A DNA stretch of 64,000 nucleotides from contig NZ_JABFCN010000023.1 of the NCBI RefSeq assembly GCF_013087515.1, forward strand, positions 1 through 64,000, given 5' to 3'. The stretch comes from Rhizobium sophorae. GTDB lineage: Bacteria; Pseudomonadota; Alphaproteobacteria; Rhizobiales; Rhizobiaceae. The notes below the pieces were generated by a model that worked only from the letters and a program-made list of their open reading frames with translations, was not told where the DNA came from and did not search any database. Positions 18,493 to 27,960 of the stretch are shown piece by piece. Every line of letters starts with the position of its first letter. The stretch's first letter is position 1. Both the position numbers and the translations under genes were made by a program.

Positions 18493-19033
18493 TTAGAGAC
18501 CTTCGACTGCATGGGCCATCGCATTGAGCCCGCTGCTGACGCTGATGTTGACCGGCAATCCCAATGTCAATTCCGGGTCGTAGATCACCACTTCGGGCAG
18601 GATGCCGGGCCTGCGGACCGTCGTCTTCTACCCGTTCTCTGTCTGGCCGAGGATCGGTGTAACCTCCGACCCCGCATAGGTCGTCGCCACCACGATTTGT
18701 GGCGCGTCGTTGCGATAGGCGATTGCCTTGCCGAGACCGATCGTCGATCCGCCGCCGATCGCGACGACGCAATCGGCGCCGGCTGCGTTATATGCCGCCA
18801 TCGCGCGCTCGGTCACATCGACCGGCGTATGCATCGTCGCATCGTGGAACAATCCCGCCGCAAGCGGACCGAGGGATGCGGCGATCCGTTCCGCCTCCGC
18901 CTTCTGGTGCGGGGTCGAAAGGATCAGGGCGCGCTTGCCACCCTGCCCTGCAATCGCCTCGGCGAGACGGTTCAACGAGCCGCTCCTAGAAGACCTGGGC
19001 CGCGCTGGCCGTGTATCTGAAAGGTGCAACCAT
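18493..19033 (-). pseudogene. Maleylacetate reductase, broken and truncated
   Basis: An iron-type alcohol dehydrogenase-fold gene. Its start (MVAPFRYTASAAQVF, 19033) lies one base after the stop of the decarboxylase remnant. A TAG and a frameshift follow near 18988. The frame then gives GSLNRLAEAIAGQGGKRALI, AIGGGSTIGLGKAIAYR and TTYAGSEVTPILGQTENG. A second TAG (18629-18631) replaces the codon before KTT, after which LPEVVIYDPEL and SGLNAMAHAVEGL continue to a TAA at 18493. The C-terminal metal-binding half is gone. Intact relatives reduce maleylacetate to 3-oxoadipate. Confidence 0.85.
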
Positions 19034-19034
19034 G

Positions 19035-19865
19035 CTATCGATCAAGTTTAAAGAGTGAAACCGCGTTGGTGCGACCGATCTTCAGACGGTCGGCTTCGGA
19101 GATGGTCGTGCTGTCGAACCAGTTTGCAGCATGGTCGACGTTCTCGAATGGCCAGTCCGTCGAGAACAGAATTCGGTCTGCGCCAATTTCCAGCATAGCA
19201 TCGATCAGCGATTGCGTGCGGAAGTTCCCCGACGTCGTGATGTAGAAGTTCTCGTTGAAATAATCGGCAATCGGGGCGTTTGGCCGGATAGTACTTTTCC
19301 ACCTTGACCCACGCATTCCGGTTGTCAATGCGCCACATCATGTATGGAGAGTCCCTCGCCCATGTGAGCAACGATGATTCGAAAAGCCGGATGTTCGTCA
19401 AACAGGCCGGATCCCATCAACCGCAGGGCATGAACTGCGGTCTCCTGTGCGAACGCCCATGTCGGCCCCATTAGCCAGGAATGGCCAGCATAGATCCGGC
19501 TATCCTGCGGCAGCGGGTTTCGTGGATGCAGATAGAAGGGAACGTTGAGTTTTTCGACTTCGGCCCAGAACGGACGGTATTGCGGCAGGTCGTAGCAGAG
19601 CGGCGTCGTTCCGTCGCCTTCCTGCGCAGCCGCATCCGGATCCTGCAGGGGCAAAGCGGCAAATCCCAGGAAACGGTTCGGTTCTTAACGCATTGCTCCG
19701 CCAGAAAGTCGTTGGCGCGTCGGGAAATCTCCAGGGCCTTTGCCTTGTCAGGGATCGCCTGCACGGCCGGAGCGTTCAGCGACAGGATCATTTTCTCGAT
19801 GCCGTGGGGGCATCCATCAGCCGCAAACGCTTGTCCTGGATATCTCCAGATTGCCGGCAGGTCTG
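19035..19865 (-). pseudogene. Gamma-resorcylate decarboxylase, multiply frameshifted
   Basis: Three minus-strand frames hold successive pieces of one amidohydrolase: DIQDKRLRLMDA, MILSLNAPAVQAIPDKAKAL, PLQDPDAAAQEGDGTTPL with DLPQYRPFWAEVEKL and FYLHPRNPLPQDSRIY, SPYMMWRIDNRNAWVKVEK, and DYFNENFYITTSGNFRTQ with FSTDWPFENVDHAANW and TNAVSLFKLDR at the end. They match 2,6-dihydroxybenzoate (gamma-resorcylate) decarboxylase as I recall it. At least four frameshifts are present, and roughly twenty codons are missing between DAA and QEGDG. No product can be made. Confidence 0.88.
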
Positions 19866-19902
19866 GCATCCCGAGCCTGCCGGCAATGCGAATTTGTGAA
19901 GT

Positions 19903-20015
19903 CAATGTCTGATCATCGCCGACGGCTTTTGCGCGTTCACCGAGGCGAAAGACCGGAAGCGCAAGGACAAGTGGTTGCTGCCGCCGGCACGCTGGCGATC
20001 GAGCAGGTCGGCTAA
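19903..20015 (+). pseudogene. SRAP/YedK-like gene scrap
   Basis: On the plus strand, the frame QCLIIADGFCAFTEAKDRKR followed by KDKWL resembles the catalytic-core surroundings of SOS-response-associated peptidases of the YedK/HMCES family. No start and no rest of the gene are present. A short chance match cannot be ruled out. Confidence 0.4.
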
Positions 20016-20113
20016 ATCCCCGTGTCGTAAAACAAGATAAACAGTCGACGAAGCAGCCGAGATCCCGTATGCCGCTCATACGTCGATCCGACAGGCAATA
20101 GAAAGTCATAACG

Positions 20114-20347
20114 ATGGCAAACTCGCCCCGCAGACCTGTCAATCCAATGGATGCTGCCGAAGCATTGTTCAAACCCGCGAAGAAAAAGCCGGAGCAAGCT
20201 GTTGAGCGGCGGGCGCTGCCGAATACAAAGGAGCTTGTTTCGCTCAAGATCGACAGTGATGTGCTTGCCTTTTTCCAGGAAGATGGCCCTGGCTGGCAGG
20301 ATCGGATCAACGATATATTGCGCGCCGCGATGAAGAATAGGCTCTGA
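20114..20347 (+). CDS. BrnA-like antitoxin (ribbon-helix-helix)
   Basis: 77 residues with a basic N-terminus and a C-terminal NTKELVSLKIDSDVLAFF then GPGWQDRINDILRAAM, the GPGWQ motif being typical of BrnA antitoxins and related CopG-type proteins. BrnA normally follows a BrnT toxin gene and represses their shared promoter. The 100 bases upstream contain no BrnT-like frame, only decayed sequence, so this looks like an orphan antitoxin or a free regulator. Confidence 0.75.
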   Translation: MANSPRRPVNPMDAAEALFKPAKKKPEQAVERRALPNTKELVSLKIDSDVLAFFQEDGPGWQDRINDILRAAMKNRL

Positions 20348-20375
20348 CCCTGTTGCATCATCTTGTCCGCCACGG

Positions 20376-20768
20376 GTGGTCGCTGTGAGGCCGAATGCAC
20401 TGCATCGGCTTCTCCGCAGCGGCGTTGTCCATGTTCTCTTCGCCTTTTTGGCAATGGGCAGCTGGGCGCTCTTCGCCAATCGCGCGCACGCCATGCCATT
20501 GCCGCTCTATGCCGGCCTTGTGCAGGGTGCGATATCCGCCTGCCTGACGCTTTTCCTGAAGTCTGTGATCGACTGGCTTTCAAAGCGCTTCGTCGGATCT
20601 GCGCGATTTTGGGCGCCGCCTCTCATTGCTTGCCTCGGCTCAGCCAGCATCCTCGTTGCAATCCATGCGGCGACCGGCACACCGGAAATACTCAAGACCA
20701 CCGCATTTCCGCTGCTCGTATCGACGAGCTATGCGGCAATTTACAATTATTCGATCTCCGCAAGATGA
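20376..20768 (+). CDS. Small membrane protein, unknown function
   Basis: 130 residues starting at a GTG. Four hydrophobic segments are visible: about 14-36 (VVHVLFAFLAMGSWALFA), 44-66, 76-96 (WAPPLIACLGSASILVAI) and 104-124. No catalytic motif is seen and I do not recognise the family. It lies 28 bp after the BrnA-like gene on the same strand, which may reflect co-transcription. Confidence 0.6.
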   Translation: MVAVRPNALHRLLRSGVVHVLFAFLAMGSWALFANRAHAMPLPLYAGLVQGAISACLTLFLKSVIDWLSKRFVGSARFWAPPLIACLGSASILVAIHAATGTPEILKTTAFPLLVSTSYAAIYNYSISAR

Positions 20769-20881
20769 GGTTTCGATACATGATGGCAAGGCCCCTGATC
20801 CCATCTTGCGGACACTCCTCCTGCGCACGGTAACAAGCGGTCGCAACTGCTGCAGGAGCAAGGGCGTGTCCGCGGTAGATG

Positions 20882-21784
20882 TCACTCCTTTACCGCCCCG
20901 GTCATCGATGAGACGTAGTAGTCGACGAAGAACGAGTAGAGGATGACCACCGGGAGCGAGCCGAACAATGCGCCCGCCATCAGTGCCCCCCATTCGAAGA
21001 CGTCGCCGCGCACCAGTTCGGTCAGTACGCCCACAGGAATGGTTTTGTTTTCCGACGACTGGATGAAAGTCAGCGCATAGATGAATTCATTCCAGGATAG
21101 CGTGAAGGCGAAGATGCCAGCCGAAATCAACCCGGGTACTGCGAGCGGCAGAATGATCTTGGTGAGAATCTGCCATCTGTTGGCGCCGTCCACCAGCGCG
21201 CTTTCCTCCAGCTCGAATGGGATCGACCGGAAATAGCCCATCAGCAGCCAGGTGCAGAAGGGAATGAGGAAGGTCGGATAGGTGAAGATCAGCGCCAGCC
21301 GCGAGTCATAGATCCCGAGCTTGAAGACGATGAAGGCAAGCGGGATGAAAAGGATCGACGGCGGCACGAGATAGGCGAGGAAGATGACGAGGCCGACCGA
21401 ACGGGAGCCGGTGAAGCGCACGCGCTCTATAGCATAGGCGCCGAAGACCGAGGCTACCAGCGAGAGAAAGGTGGAGCAGACCGCGATCAGCATCGTGTTC
21501 CACAGCCAGCCCGGATAGGAGGTCTCAAGGAACAGATATTTGATGTGCGCAAGCGTCGGGCCCACCACCCAGAAGGGGCTGTAGTTGCTGTAGTCGGTCA
21601 GCTGCTCGTTCGGCTTCACCGCGGTGATTGCCATCCAGTAGAACGGGAAGAGCAGCACGAAGACGAAGACGGCCATCGGCAGATAGAGCATCACGATCCG
21701 TCGCGGCAAGCGGTTCAGATAGCTCATGCCTTCGGCATTGTCGGTCACGACCTGATCGGCGGCGTTTGAATTTATCGACATCAT
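20882..21784 (-). CDS. CUT1 sugar ABC transporter permease (MalG type)
   Basis: About 300 residues from the tandem ATGATG at 21784/21781, which follows AGGGAG; an upstream open frame overlaps the previous permease gene and is unlikely. Six membrane segments and the EAA loop (LEESALVDGANRWQILTKI, then LPLAVPGLISAGIFAF) mark a MalG-type subunit. It is the last gene of the gntR-denD transporter operon. Substrate is presumably the sugar acid, or its precursor, handled by the linked dehydrogenase. Confidence 0.88.
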   Translation of the reverse strand: MMSINSNAADQVVTDNAEGMSYLNRLPRRIVMLYLPMAVFVFVLLFPFYWMAITAVKPNEQLTDYSNYSPFWVVGPTLAHIKYLFLETSYPGWLWNTMLIAVCSTFLSLVASVFGAYAIERVRFTGSRSVGLVIFLAYLVPPSILFIPLAFIVFKLGIYDSRLALIFTYPTFLIPFCTWLLMGYFRSIPFELEESALVDGANRWQILTKIILPLAVPGLISAGIFAFTLSWNEFIYALTFIQSSENKTIPVGVLTELVRGDVFEWGALMAGALFGSLPVVILYSFFVDYYVSSMTGAVKE

Positions 21785-21821
21785 CACTCTCCCTAACCCC
21801 AATTTGGCTCTAACCCTGGCC

Positions 21822-22754
21822 TTAATCTTGGCCGCCCTGTTGCCATTTGCGCCGCTGCAGACCGAAGAAGCTGAACATGATGGCGCCGAGCAGGAAGGGA
21901 ACCATGGCGACCGCGATGGCCGCACCCTCGCCGAGCTGCCCCCCTGGAATGCCGCGCTGGAAGGATAGCGTCGCCATCAGATGCGTCGCGTTGACCGGCC
22001 CGCCCTTGGTCAGCACGTAGATGAGCTGGAAATCGGTGAAGGTGAAGAGCACCGAGAAGGTCATTACCACGGCGATGATCGGCGTCAGCATCGGCAGCGT
22101 CACATAGCGGAAACGCTGCCAGCTCGTGGCGCCGTCGAGCGAGGCGGCCTCCTGCAGCGACGCTGGAATCGTCTGCAGGCCCGCAAGCAGCGAGATCGCC
22201 ACGAAGGGAATGCCGCGCCAGACATTGGCGATTATGACGGATATGCGCGCATTTATGGGATCGCCGAGAAAGTTGATCGGCCCGCTGATCAGCCCGAGCT
22301 GCATCAGCGACCAGGAGATGATCGAGAACTGGGAATCGTAGATCCACCAGAAGGCCAGCGCCGAAAGCACCGTCGGCACGACCCAGGGAAGCAGTACGAT
22401 TGCCCGGAAGAAGGACTTGAACGGCAGATGCTGGTTGAGCAGCATGGCCAGCCAGAGGCCGAGCGCGAATTTCAGCACCGAGGCAACGGAGGTATAGAGA
22501 ATGGTGTTGAAGACCGACAGCCAGAAGACGCTGTCGTCCATCAGGAACTGGTAGTTCTCCAGCCCGATGAAGATGCCGTCGCGGCCGATCCTCGTATCGG
22601 TGAAGCCGAGCCAGACGCCGAGCCCCAGCGGATAGGTGAGAAAGCAGACGAGGAACACCGCCGCCGGCAGCATGAACAGGAAGCCGAGCACGTTGTTGTT
22701 CTGCAGGAGCGAAGAGATCGGTCCGCGTCTATCCTCCGGATTCACCATCGACAT
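21822..22754 (-). CDS. CUT1 sugar ABC transporter permease (MalF type)
   Basis: 310 residues, six membrane segments, start at 22754 behind CTGGAGAT. The EAA loop reads LQEAASLDGATSWQRFRYVT, then LPMLTPIIAVVMTFSV. It pairs with the MalG-type subunit 37 bp downstream. A stable hairpin separates it from the binding-protein gene. Confidence 0.88.
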   Translation of the reverse strand: MSMVNPEDRRGPISSLLQNNNVLGFLFMLPAAVFLVCFLTYPLGLGVWLGFTDTRIGRDGIFIGLENYQFLMDDSVFWLSVFNTILYTSVASVLKFALGLWLAMLLNQHLPFKSFFRAIVLLPWVVPTVLSALAFWWIYDSQFSIISWSLMQLGLISGPINFLGDPINARISVIIANVWRGIPFVAISLLAGLQTIPASLQEAASLDGATSWQRFRYVTLPMLTPIIAVVMTFSVLFTFTDFQLIYVLTKGGPVNATHLMATLSFQRGIPGGQLGEGAAIAVAMVPFLLGAIMFSFFGLQRRKWQQGGQD

Positions 22755-22794
22755 TGCTTATCTCCAGATTGCGTTTTGAACTCGCAGAGTGCTT

Positions 22795-22820
22795 GCGGCA
22801 TGCCGAAGCCGGCATGCCGC
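22795..22820 (-). other. Intercistronic stem-loop between binding protein and permease genes
   Basis: Perfect 10-bp arms GCGGCATGCC/GGCATGCCGC with a 6-base loop, located just after the binding-protein stop. No T-run follows, so it more likely slows 3' decay or gives partial termination, making more binding protein than permease. Confidence 0.6.
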
Positions 22821-22837
22821 TTGCTTTGAAGCGCGGC

Positions 22838-24142
22838 TCAGACGCGATAGTAGCGGTTTGCCCGGCGTTCCGCTTCCTTCATCGCATCCTCGGGCGACAT
22901 CTGGCCGGTGACGGCGGCCGCATACATGTCGACCAGAACGTAGTCGGCCATGGTCGCTGCCGAGGCATAACCGAGCGGGCCGGCATAGCCGTTCGGACGC
23001 AACTTTTCCGAGGCGCGCGCATAAGGCGCGTGGATCGGGTCGGAGGTCCAGATCGGGTTCTGGGCGAAAGCCTTGAGCGGCTGGCAGCAATAGGCGCTTG
23101 AGCCCTGGATCCAGGCATTCATCTGGTCGGCTTCCATCATGAACTTGAGGTAGGCCTTCGCCGCCTCCGGATACTTCGTATGCTTGAAGAGAAGCAGTGA
23201 GCTCGTCTGGAAAAGCTCGACGCTCTGGCCAACCGGGCCGACGGGGAAATTCGTCGTGCGGATGTCCTTAGCGATCTCGGCGAGCTTCGGGTCGTTCTTG
23301 GCCGTGTAATAGACCGAGACGCCGTTGGCGATCAGCGACACCTGGCCGGCGAGGAAGGCGCGGTTGTTATTGACGTCCTGCCAGCTTTCCGTGCCCGGAA
23401 TGAAGGTCGCATAGAGCTCCTTGGCATAGTTGATCGAGGCCAGCGTTTCCGGGCTGTTGATCGTTACCTTGCCGCCTTCGTCGACCATCTTGCCGCCGTG
23501 GCTCCACAGCAGCCAATGGGCGTAGTTGTTGCCGTCGCCGACGGCCTTGCCGTGTGGGAAGCCAGCCGGCGTGCCCTTGGCTTTCATCGCCTTGCAAAGC
23601 TCGAGGAAGCCTGCCGTGTCTTTCGGGAACTCGCTGAAGCCGGCTGCCTTCACGTGAGTGTCGCGATAGACCACCGCATTGCCGATTGCGGCCAGCGGCA
23701 TGGCGATGAAGGTATCGCCGCGCGCGGCATAGCCCTTCACACCGTCATACCAGCCGCCATACTTGTTTCCGAGATAGTTGGCGAGCTCGGTCAGATCGAC
23801 CAGCTTGTCGGGATACTGATGAGCGTCGTCGAACCAGCACATGATGAGGTCCGGGCCGGAACCGACATTCGCCGCGACGGCAGCCTTCGGGCGGATATCT
23901 TCCCAGCTTTCCTTGTCGATGCGCACCTCGACGCCGGTCGCTTCGGTGAACTTCTTGGTGTTGGCAAGCCATGCCTCCTCGTCGCCCTTGACGAAAGGTG
24001 TCCAGCGCAGCAACCGCAGGCTGGCGCCGCTTTCCGGTGTGTAGGTCGGTTCGGCCTGCGCGAAGGTCGGCCGAATGCCGAGGCCGGCGGCGCCGGCAAC
24101 GGCAGCCGAGGCGGCAAGAAAGTCACGTCTCTTAAACCTCAT
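22838..24142 (-). CDS. Sugar ABC transporter substrate-binding protein (family 1, Tat signal)
   Basis: 434 residues from MRFKRRDFLAASAAVAGAAG, start at 24142 behind GAGGAGGAAT. The RRDFL motif and the following hydrophobic run indicate a Tat signal peptide ending near PTFAQA. The mature protein is a family 1 binding protein with LRLLRWTPFVKGDEEAW, WEDIRPKAAVAANVGSGPD and GFPHGKAVGDGN. The ligand is unknown; linkage to an erythronate-dehydrogenase-like gene suggests a four-carbon sugar acid or a related polyol. Confidence 0.87.
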   Translation of the reverse strand: MRFKRRDFLAASAAVAGAAGLGIRPTFAQAEPTYTPESGASLRLLRWTPFVKGDEEAWLANTKKFTEATGVEVRIDKESWEDIRPKAAVAANVGSGPDLIMCWFDDAHQYPDKLVDLTELANYLGNKYGGWYDGVKGYAARGDTFIAMPLAAIGNAVVYRDTHVKAAGFSEFPKDTAGFLELCKAMKAKGTPAGFPHGKAVGDGNNYAHWLLWSHGGKMVDEGGKVTINSPETLASINYAKELYATFIPGTESWQDVNNNRAFLAGQVSLIANGVSVYYTAKNDPKLAEIAKDIRTTNFPVGPVGQSVELFQTSSLLLFKHTKYPEAAKAYLKFMMEADQMNAWIQGSSAYCCQPLKAFAQNPIWTSDPIHAPYARASEKLRPNGYAGPLGYASAATMADYVLVDMYAAAVTGQMSPEDAMKEAERRANRYYRV

Positions 24143-24290
24143 GATATTCCTCCTCTTCAAAAAAAGCGGGTGCGAACTCCCCGCCATTCACCTCCCGCTT
24201 GGTGAACGACGGTCCTTGCATCCCTGAAACGGGGTGCTGCCGGCCTGCGGGCGACGGGGGCTCCTCCGCCCGCGCAGCCGCTGGACGGCG

Positions 24291-25358
<1,068 letters not shown>

Positions 25359-25525
25359 ACCCACTCCTCCCAGAAATCGAGCGCTACATGCTATGTATTC
25401 GTATTTTCGTATATCTTGCCGGCGACCTTATCTTCTCAAGTCCTTCTGCCGCTGCAATCCCGCATATGCGGGTATGCCCAGGCAATACTCTCCTCCCTAC
25501 GGGGCGGTTTTAGCCCAGCCCAATC
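25359..25525 (-). promoter_or_regulatory. Control region before the transporter genes, with a 14-bp palindrome
   Basis: The gap between the dehydrogenase stop and the ATPase start holds a perfect 14-bp palindrome CCCGCATATGCGGG (25459-25472), and on the minus strand an AT-rich stretch with repeated ATACGAA. These are candidate operator and promoter elements, so the transporter genes may have their own promoter as well as read-through from gntR-denD. Confidence 0.4.
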
Positions 25526-26512
25526 TCATCTGGACGCACCCGGAGCGTCTTCGGCGAGGTAGACCTCGATCAGCTCGTCCACCGTGGTTTCGGCGACGAA
25601 ACCCAGTTGCGTCGCGCGTTCGGGCGCAAAGGACTTCGGCCATCCGGCGACGATCCCTTCAATGACCTCGTCGCGGCGACGATCGATCAAGTCCGCCGCC
25701 TCGGGACCGGCGGCACGGCGCAAAGCGGCAATCTGGTCGGCAACGGTGGCGGCGACGCCCGGCATGGTGAGCGTGCGCCGGACACCCAGCGCCGCCGTGT
25801 CGAGCGTCGCAGCATGGATCAGGAACTTGATGGCGGAACGCGGGCTTGCCAGCCAGTGCTTGACCGTTTCCTCGACCGGAAGAACAGCCCGCTGGCCTGC
25901 AAGGGGTTCACGCAGGATTCCGGAAAAGAAGCCCGATGCCGCGGCATTCGGCGCACCAGGCCGGATCACGATGGTCGGCAACCGAATTCCGACGCCGTCA
26001 ATGAAGCCGCGCCGTGAATAGTCGGCAAGCAGAAGCTCGGACATCGCCTTCTGGACTCCGTAGCTGGTGAGAGGTGCGAGCACGTAATCGTCGGGAATCG
26101 GATCGGGAAACGGCGATCCATAGACCGCGATCGACGAGGAGAATACGAACCGGGGAACATAGGCTTGGCGGCTTCCTTCCCGGCGGATCGCTTCCAACAG
26201 CGATCGTGTGCCGTCCAGATTGACCCGGTAGCCGAGTTCGAAATTGCGCTCGGCTTCGCCGGAAACGATCGCGGCGAGATGGAAGATCACGTCGGCCCGG
26301 CGAGCCGCCAGGGCTTCCGCCGCACTGCTTTCGGAAATATCGGCAGCCAACGCTTCCACCGGCACGGAGGCGCCGGCCGGCACCGGCGGAGCCACGACAT
26401 CCGCGAGCGTTATGCGCGTGATTGCATGATCGCCGAGGGAACCGCTGCGCCCCAGTGTGGCGGCGAGCTTCCGGCCGATCATTCCTCCCGCCCCGATAAT
26501 GAGAATATGCAT
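25526..26512 (-). CDS. denD: DenD-like D-erythronate dehydrogenase (SDR/epimerase fold)
   Basis: 328 residues of the extended short-chain dehydrogenase family. The NAD site is IIGAGGMIGRKLA (5-17), and the catalytic pair is in SYGVQKAMSE (YxxxK). The PTIVIRPGAPNAAASGFFSG stretch matches the DenD group, which oxidises D-erythronate to 2-oxo-D-erythronate. CAGGGAGGCG precedes the start. It follows a GntR regulator by 21 bp and precedes a sugar ABC transporter. The OtnK/OtnC/OtnI enzymes that would finish the pathway are not in this window. A uronate dehydrogenase role is the main alternative. Confidence 0.72.
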   Translation of the reverse strand: MHILIIGAGGMIGRKLAATLGRSGSLGDHAITRITLADVVAPPVPAGASVPVEALAADISESSAAEALAARRADVIFHLAAIVSGEAERNFELGYRVNLDGTRSLLEAIRREGSRQAYVPRFVFSSSIAVYGSPFPDPIPDDYVLAPLTSYGVQKAMSELLLADYSRRGFIDGVGIRLPTIVIRPGAPNAAASGFFSGILREPLAGQRAVLPVEETVKHWLASPRSAIKFLIHAATLDTAALGVRRTLTMPGVAATVADQIAALRRAAGPEAADLIDRRRDEVIEGIVAGWPKSFAPERATQLGFVAETTVDELIEVYLAEDAPGASR

Positions 26513-26533
26513 CGTGTTTCGCCTCCCTGCGAA

Positions 26534-27262
26534 CTACGAGAAGAGTAACTTGGTCGTCGTATAAATACGGGTTTCGTGGATCGCGAAGGCAGCGCATGCG
26601 GCGTCCGGATCCCGCGTCTCCAAGCCGGCGAGGATCATCCGGTGATCGGCGATGCTCGTGGCGATACTCCCGGGCTGTGATACGACGCGCCTTCGGTGGC
26701 TCAGAAGATAGGAATAGAGGTCGGCGGCCATGTCGGCCAGCACCGCGTTGCCGCTGGAACGGTAGATAGCGGTGTGAAATTCCCGGTCACATATCAAAAA
26801 ACGAACAGGATCGTCGCAGGCGGTCTCCTGTGCTGCGATCGACTTGCGGAGATAATCAAGGGTTGACGGCTCCATCTTGACCGCGGCAGCCCTGACGACC
26901 TGTGCTTCGATAAGGAGCCGCGCCTCATGAACATGGTCGAGACTGTAGGCGGCGATGTCGCGATACCGCGCAGCCTGGATGGCCAATTCGCCGACATCCT
27001 CCGATGCCACCACCGTGCGCGTTCCGTGCACGACCGAGAGAATCCCATGCGTGGAAAGGATAAGGATCGCCCCACGGACGGTCTCGCGGCTGACCGAGAG
27101 TGCGGAGGCGAGTTCACGTTCGCTTGGCAGCGGATCGCCCACCTTGAGAATGCCGGTGGCAATGAAGGTCGCAATCTTCTGGACGACGAAGTCTTTCATT
27201 GACTTCTTCGGCGCTCCACCGAGCGCCGCAACCTCGTCTTCGAGCATCGCTCGAACGTCCAT
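26534..27262 (-). CDS. GntR-family regulator (FadR/FCD subfamily)
   Basis: 242 residues from MDVRAMLEDE (27262), chosen for the GGGGAGGGG site; the frame extends through the operator upstream and that part is not coding. The winged helix has LPSERELASALSVSRETVRGAI, and the C-terminal FCD effector domain has HEARLLIEAQVVRAAAVK, LICDREFHTAIYRSSGN and LAGLETRDPDAACAAFAIHE. It is first in the operon with denD and probably senses the substrate of that pathway, binding the palindrome 20 bp upstream of its start. Confidence 0.9.
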   Translation of the reverse strand: MDVRAMLEDEVAALGGAPKKSMKDFVVQKIATFIATGILKVGDPLPSERELASALSVSRETVRGAILILSTHGILSVVHGTRTVVASEDVGELAIQAARYRDIAAYSLDHVHEARLLIEAQVVRAAAVKMEPSTLDYLRKSIAAQETACDDPVRFLICDREFHTAIYRSSGNAVLADMAADLYSYLLSHRRRVVSQPGSIATSIADHRMILAGLETRDPDAACAAFAIHETRIYTTTKLLFS

Positions 27263-27281
27263 TGCTTTTCCCCTCCCCCCT

Positions 27282-27322
27282 CTCAGGTCTACTGGTCCGG
27301 TAAGTGGACCAGTAGACCTGAG
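27282..27322. promoter_or_regulatory. 17-bp perfect inverted repeat, likely GntR operator
   Basis: CTCAGGTCTACTGGTCC and its exact complement flank a 7-base spacer. The inner TGGTCC/GGACCA fits FadR-type GntR operators. It lies just upstream of the gntR start, so autoregulation is likely. It could alternatively form an RNA hairpin. Confidence 0.75.
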
Positions 27323-27590
27323 CAAAAGAGGATTGTCAACGCATGATGGCGCGCGATCTCCCCAACCGTTATTTGGAGCAGTTTTGTGAATGGCAATATC
27401 AGCTCACCGCGAAAACCAGCTGATCACAGCGCCGGCCGGACTGTAGTCCGATAACGCTCAAGCCGCTTTGGAGACTTTGCCGAAAGCTTATAGACTTGGT
27501 GAGAAGATGAGCGGATCTGATTATCAGGCAACAGCCGGAACATTCAGTTTGCGCTTCGATTACCCCTCCTCCACAAAGGAGGAAACGATC

Positions 27591-27887
27591 ATGGATCACA
27601 CCAACCACGCACGCTTGACGACTTCAGAACTTACCCCTGCCGTCCTCGAAGGTGCCACCATCTATGGAGCCGACGATCAGAAGGTCGGCAAGGTCGATCA
27701 TATCCATGGCGCGGGCGCCGGCGGCTCCGCGGTCATCGACGTCGGAGGCTTTCTGGGTATCGGCGCGAAGCCTGTTGCAGTTCCGATCTCGGATCTTGAG
27801 TTCATGCGCGATGAAGACGGCGACGTTCATGCCGTTACGAGCTGGACCAAGGACGAGCTCAAGCAGATGCCCGAGCACCGCGACTGA
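27591..27887 (+). CDS. PRC-barrel domain protein
   Basis: 98 residues starting behind a strong AAAGGAGGA site. The PRC-barrel core reads LEGATIYGADDQKVGKVDHI, then GGFLGIGAKPVAVPISDLEF, and ends with a charged tail. Stress-induced PRC-barrel proteins of this size are common in rhizobia; the molecular function is unclear. It stands alone. Confidence 0.85.
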   Translation: MDHTNHARLTTSELTPAVLEGATIYGADDQKVGKVDHIHGAGAGGSAVIDVGGFLGIGAKPVAVPISDLEFMRDEDGDVHAVTSWTKDELKQMPEHRD

Positions 27888-27960
27888 GCGTAATCAGATG
27901 ATGCCTTCCGTCCTGGCGTCGTCGTTGACGCTGCAGAGCGGAAGGCCCATCTACTCGTAC

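Noticed and set aside
20012..20113. BrnT toxin gene upstream of the BrnA-like antitoxin
   Set aside because: No frame there gives a BrnT-like end; the sequence looks decayed.
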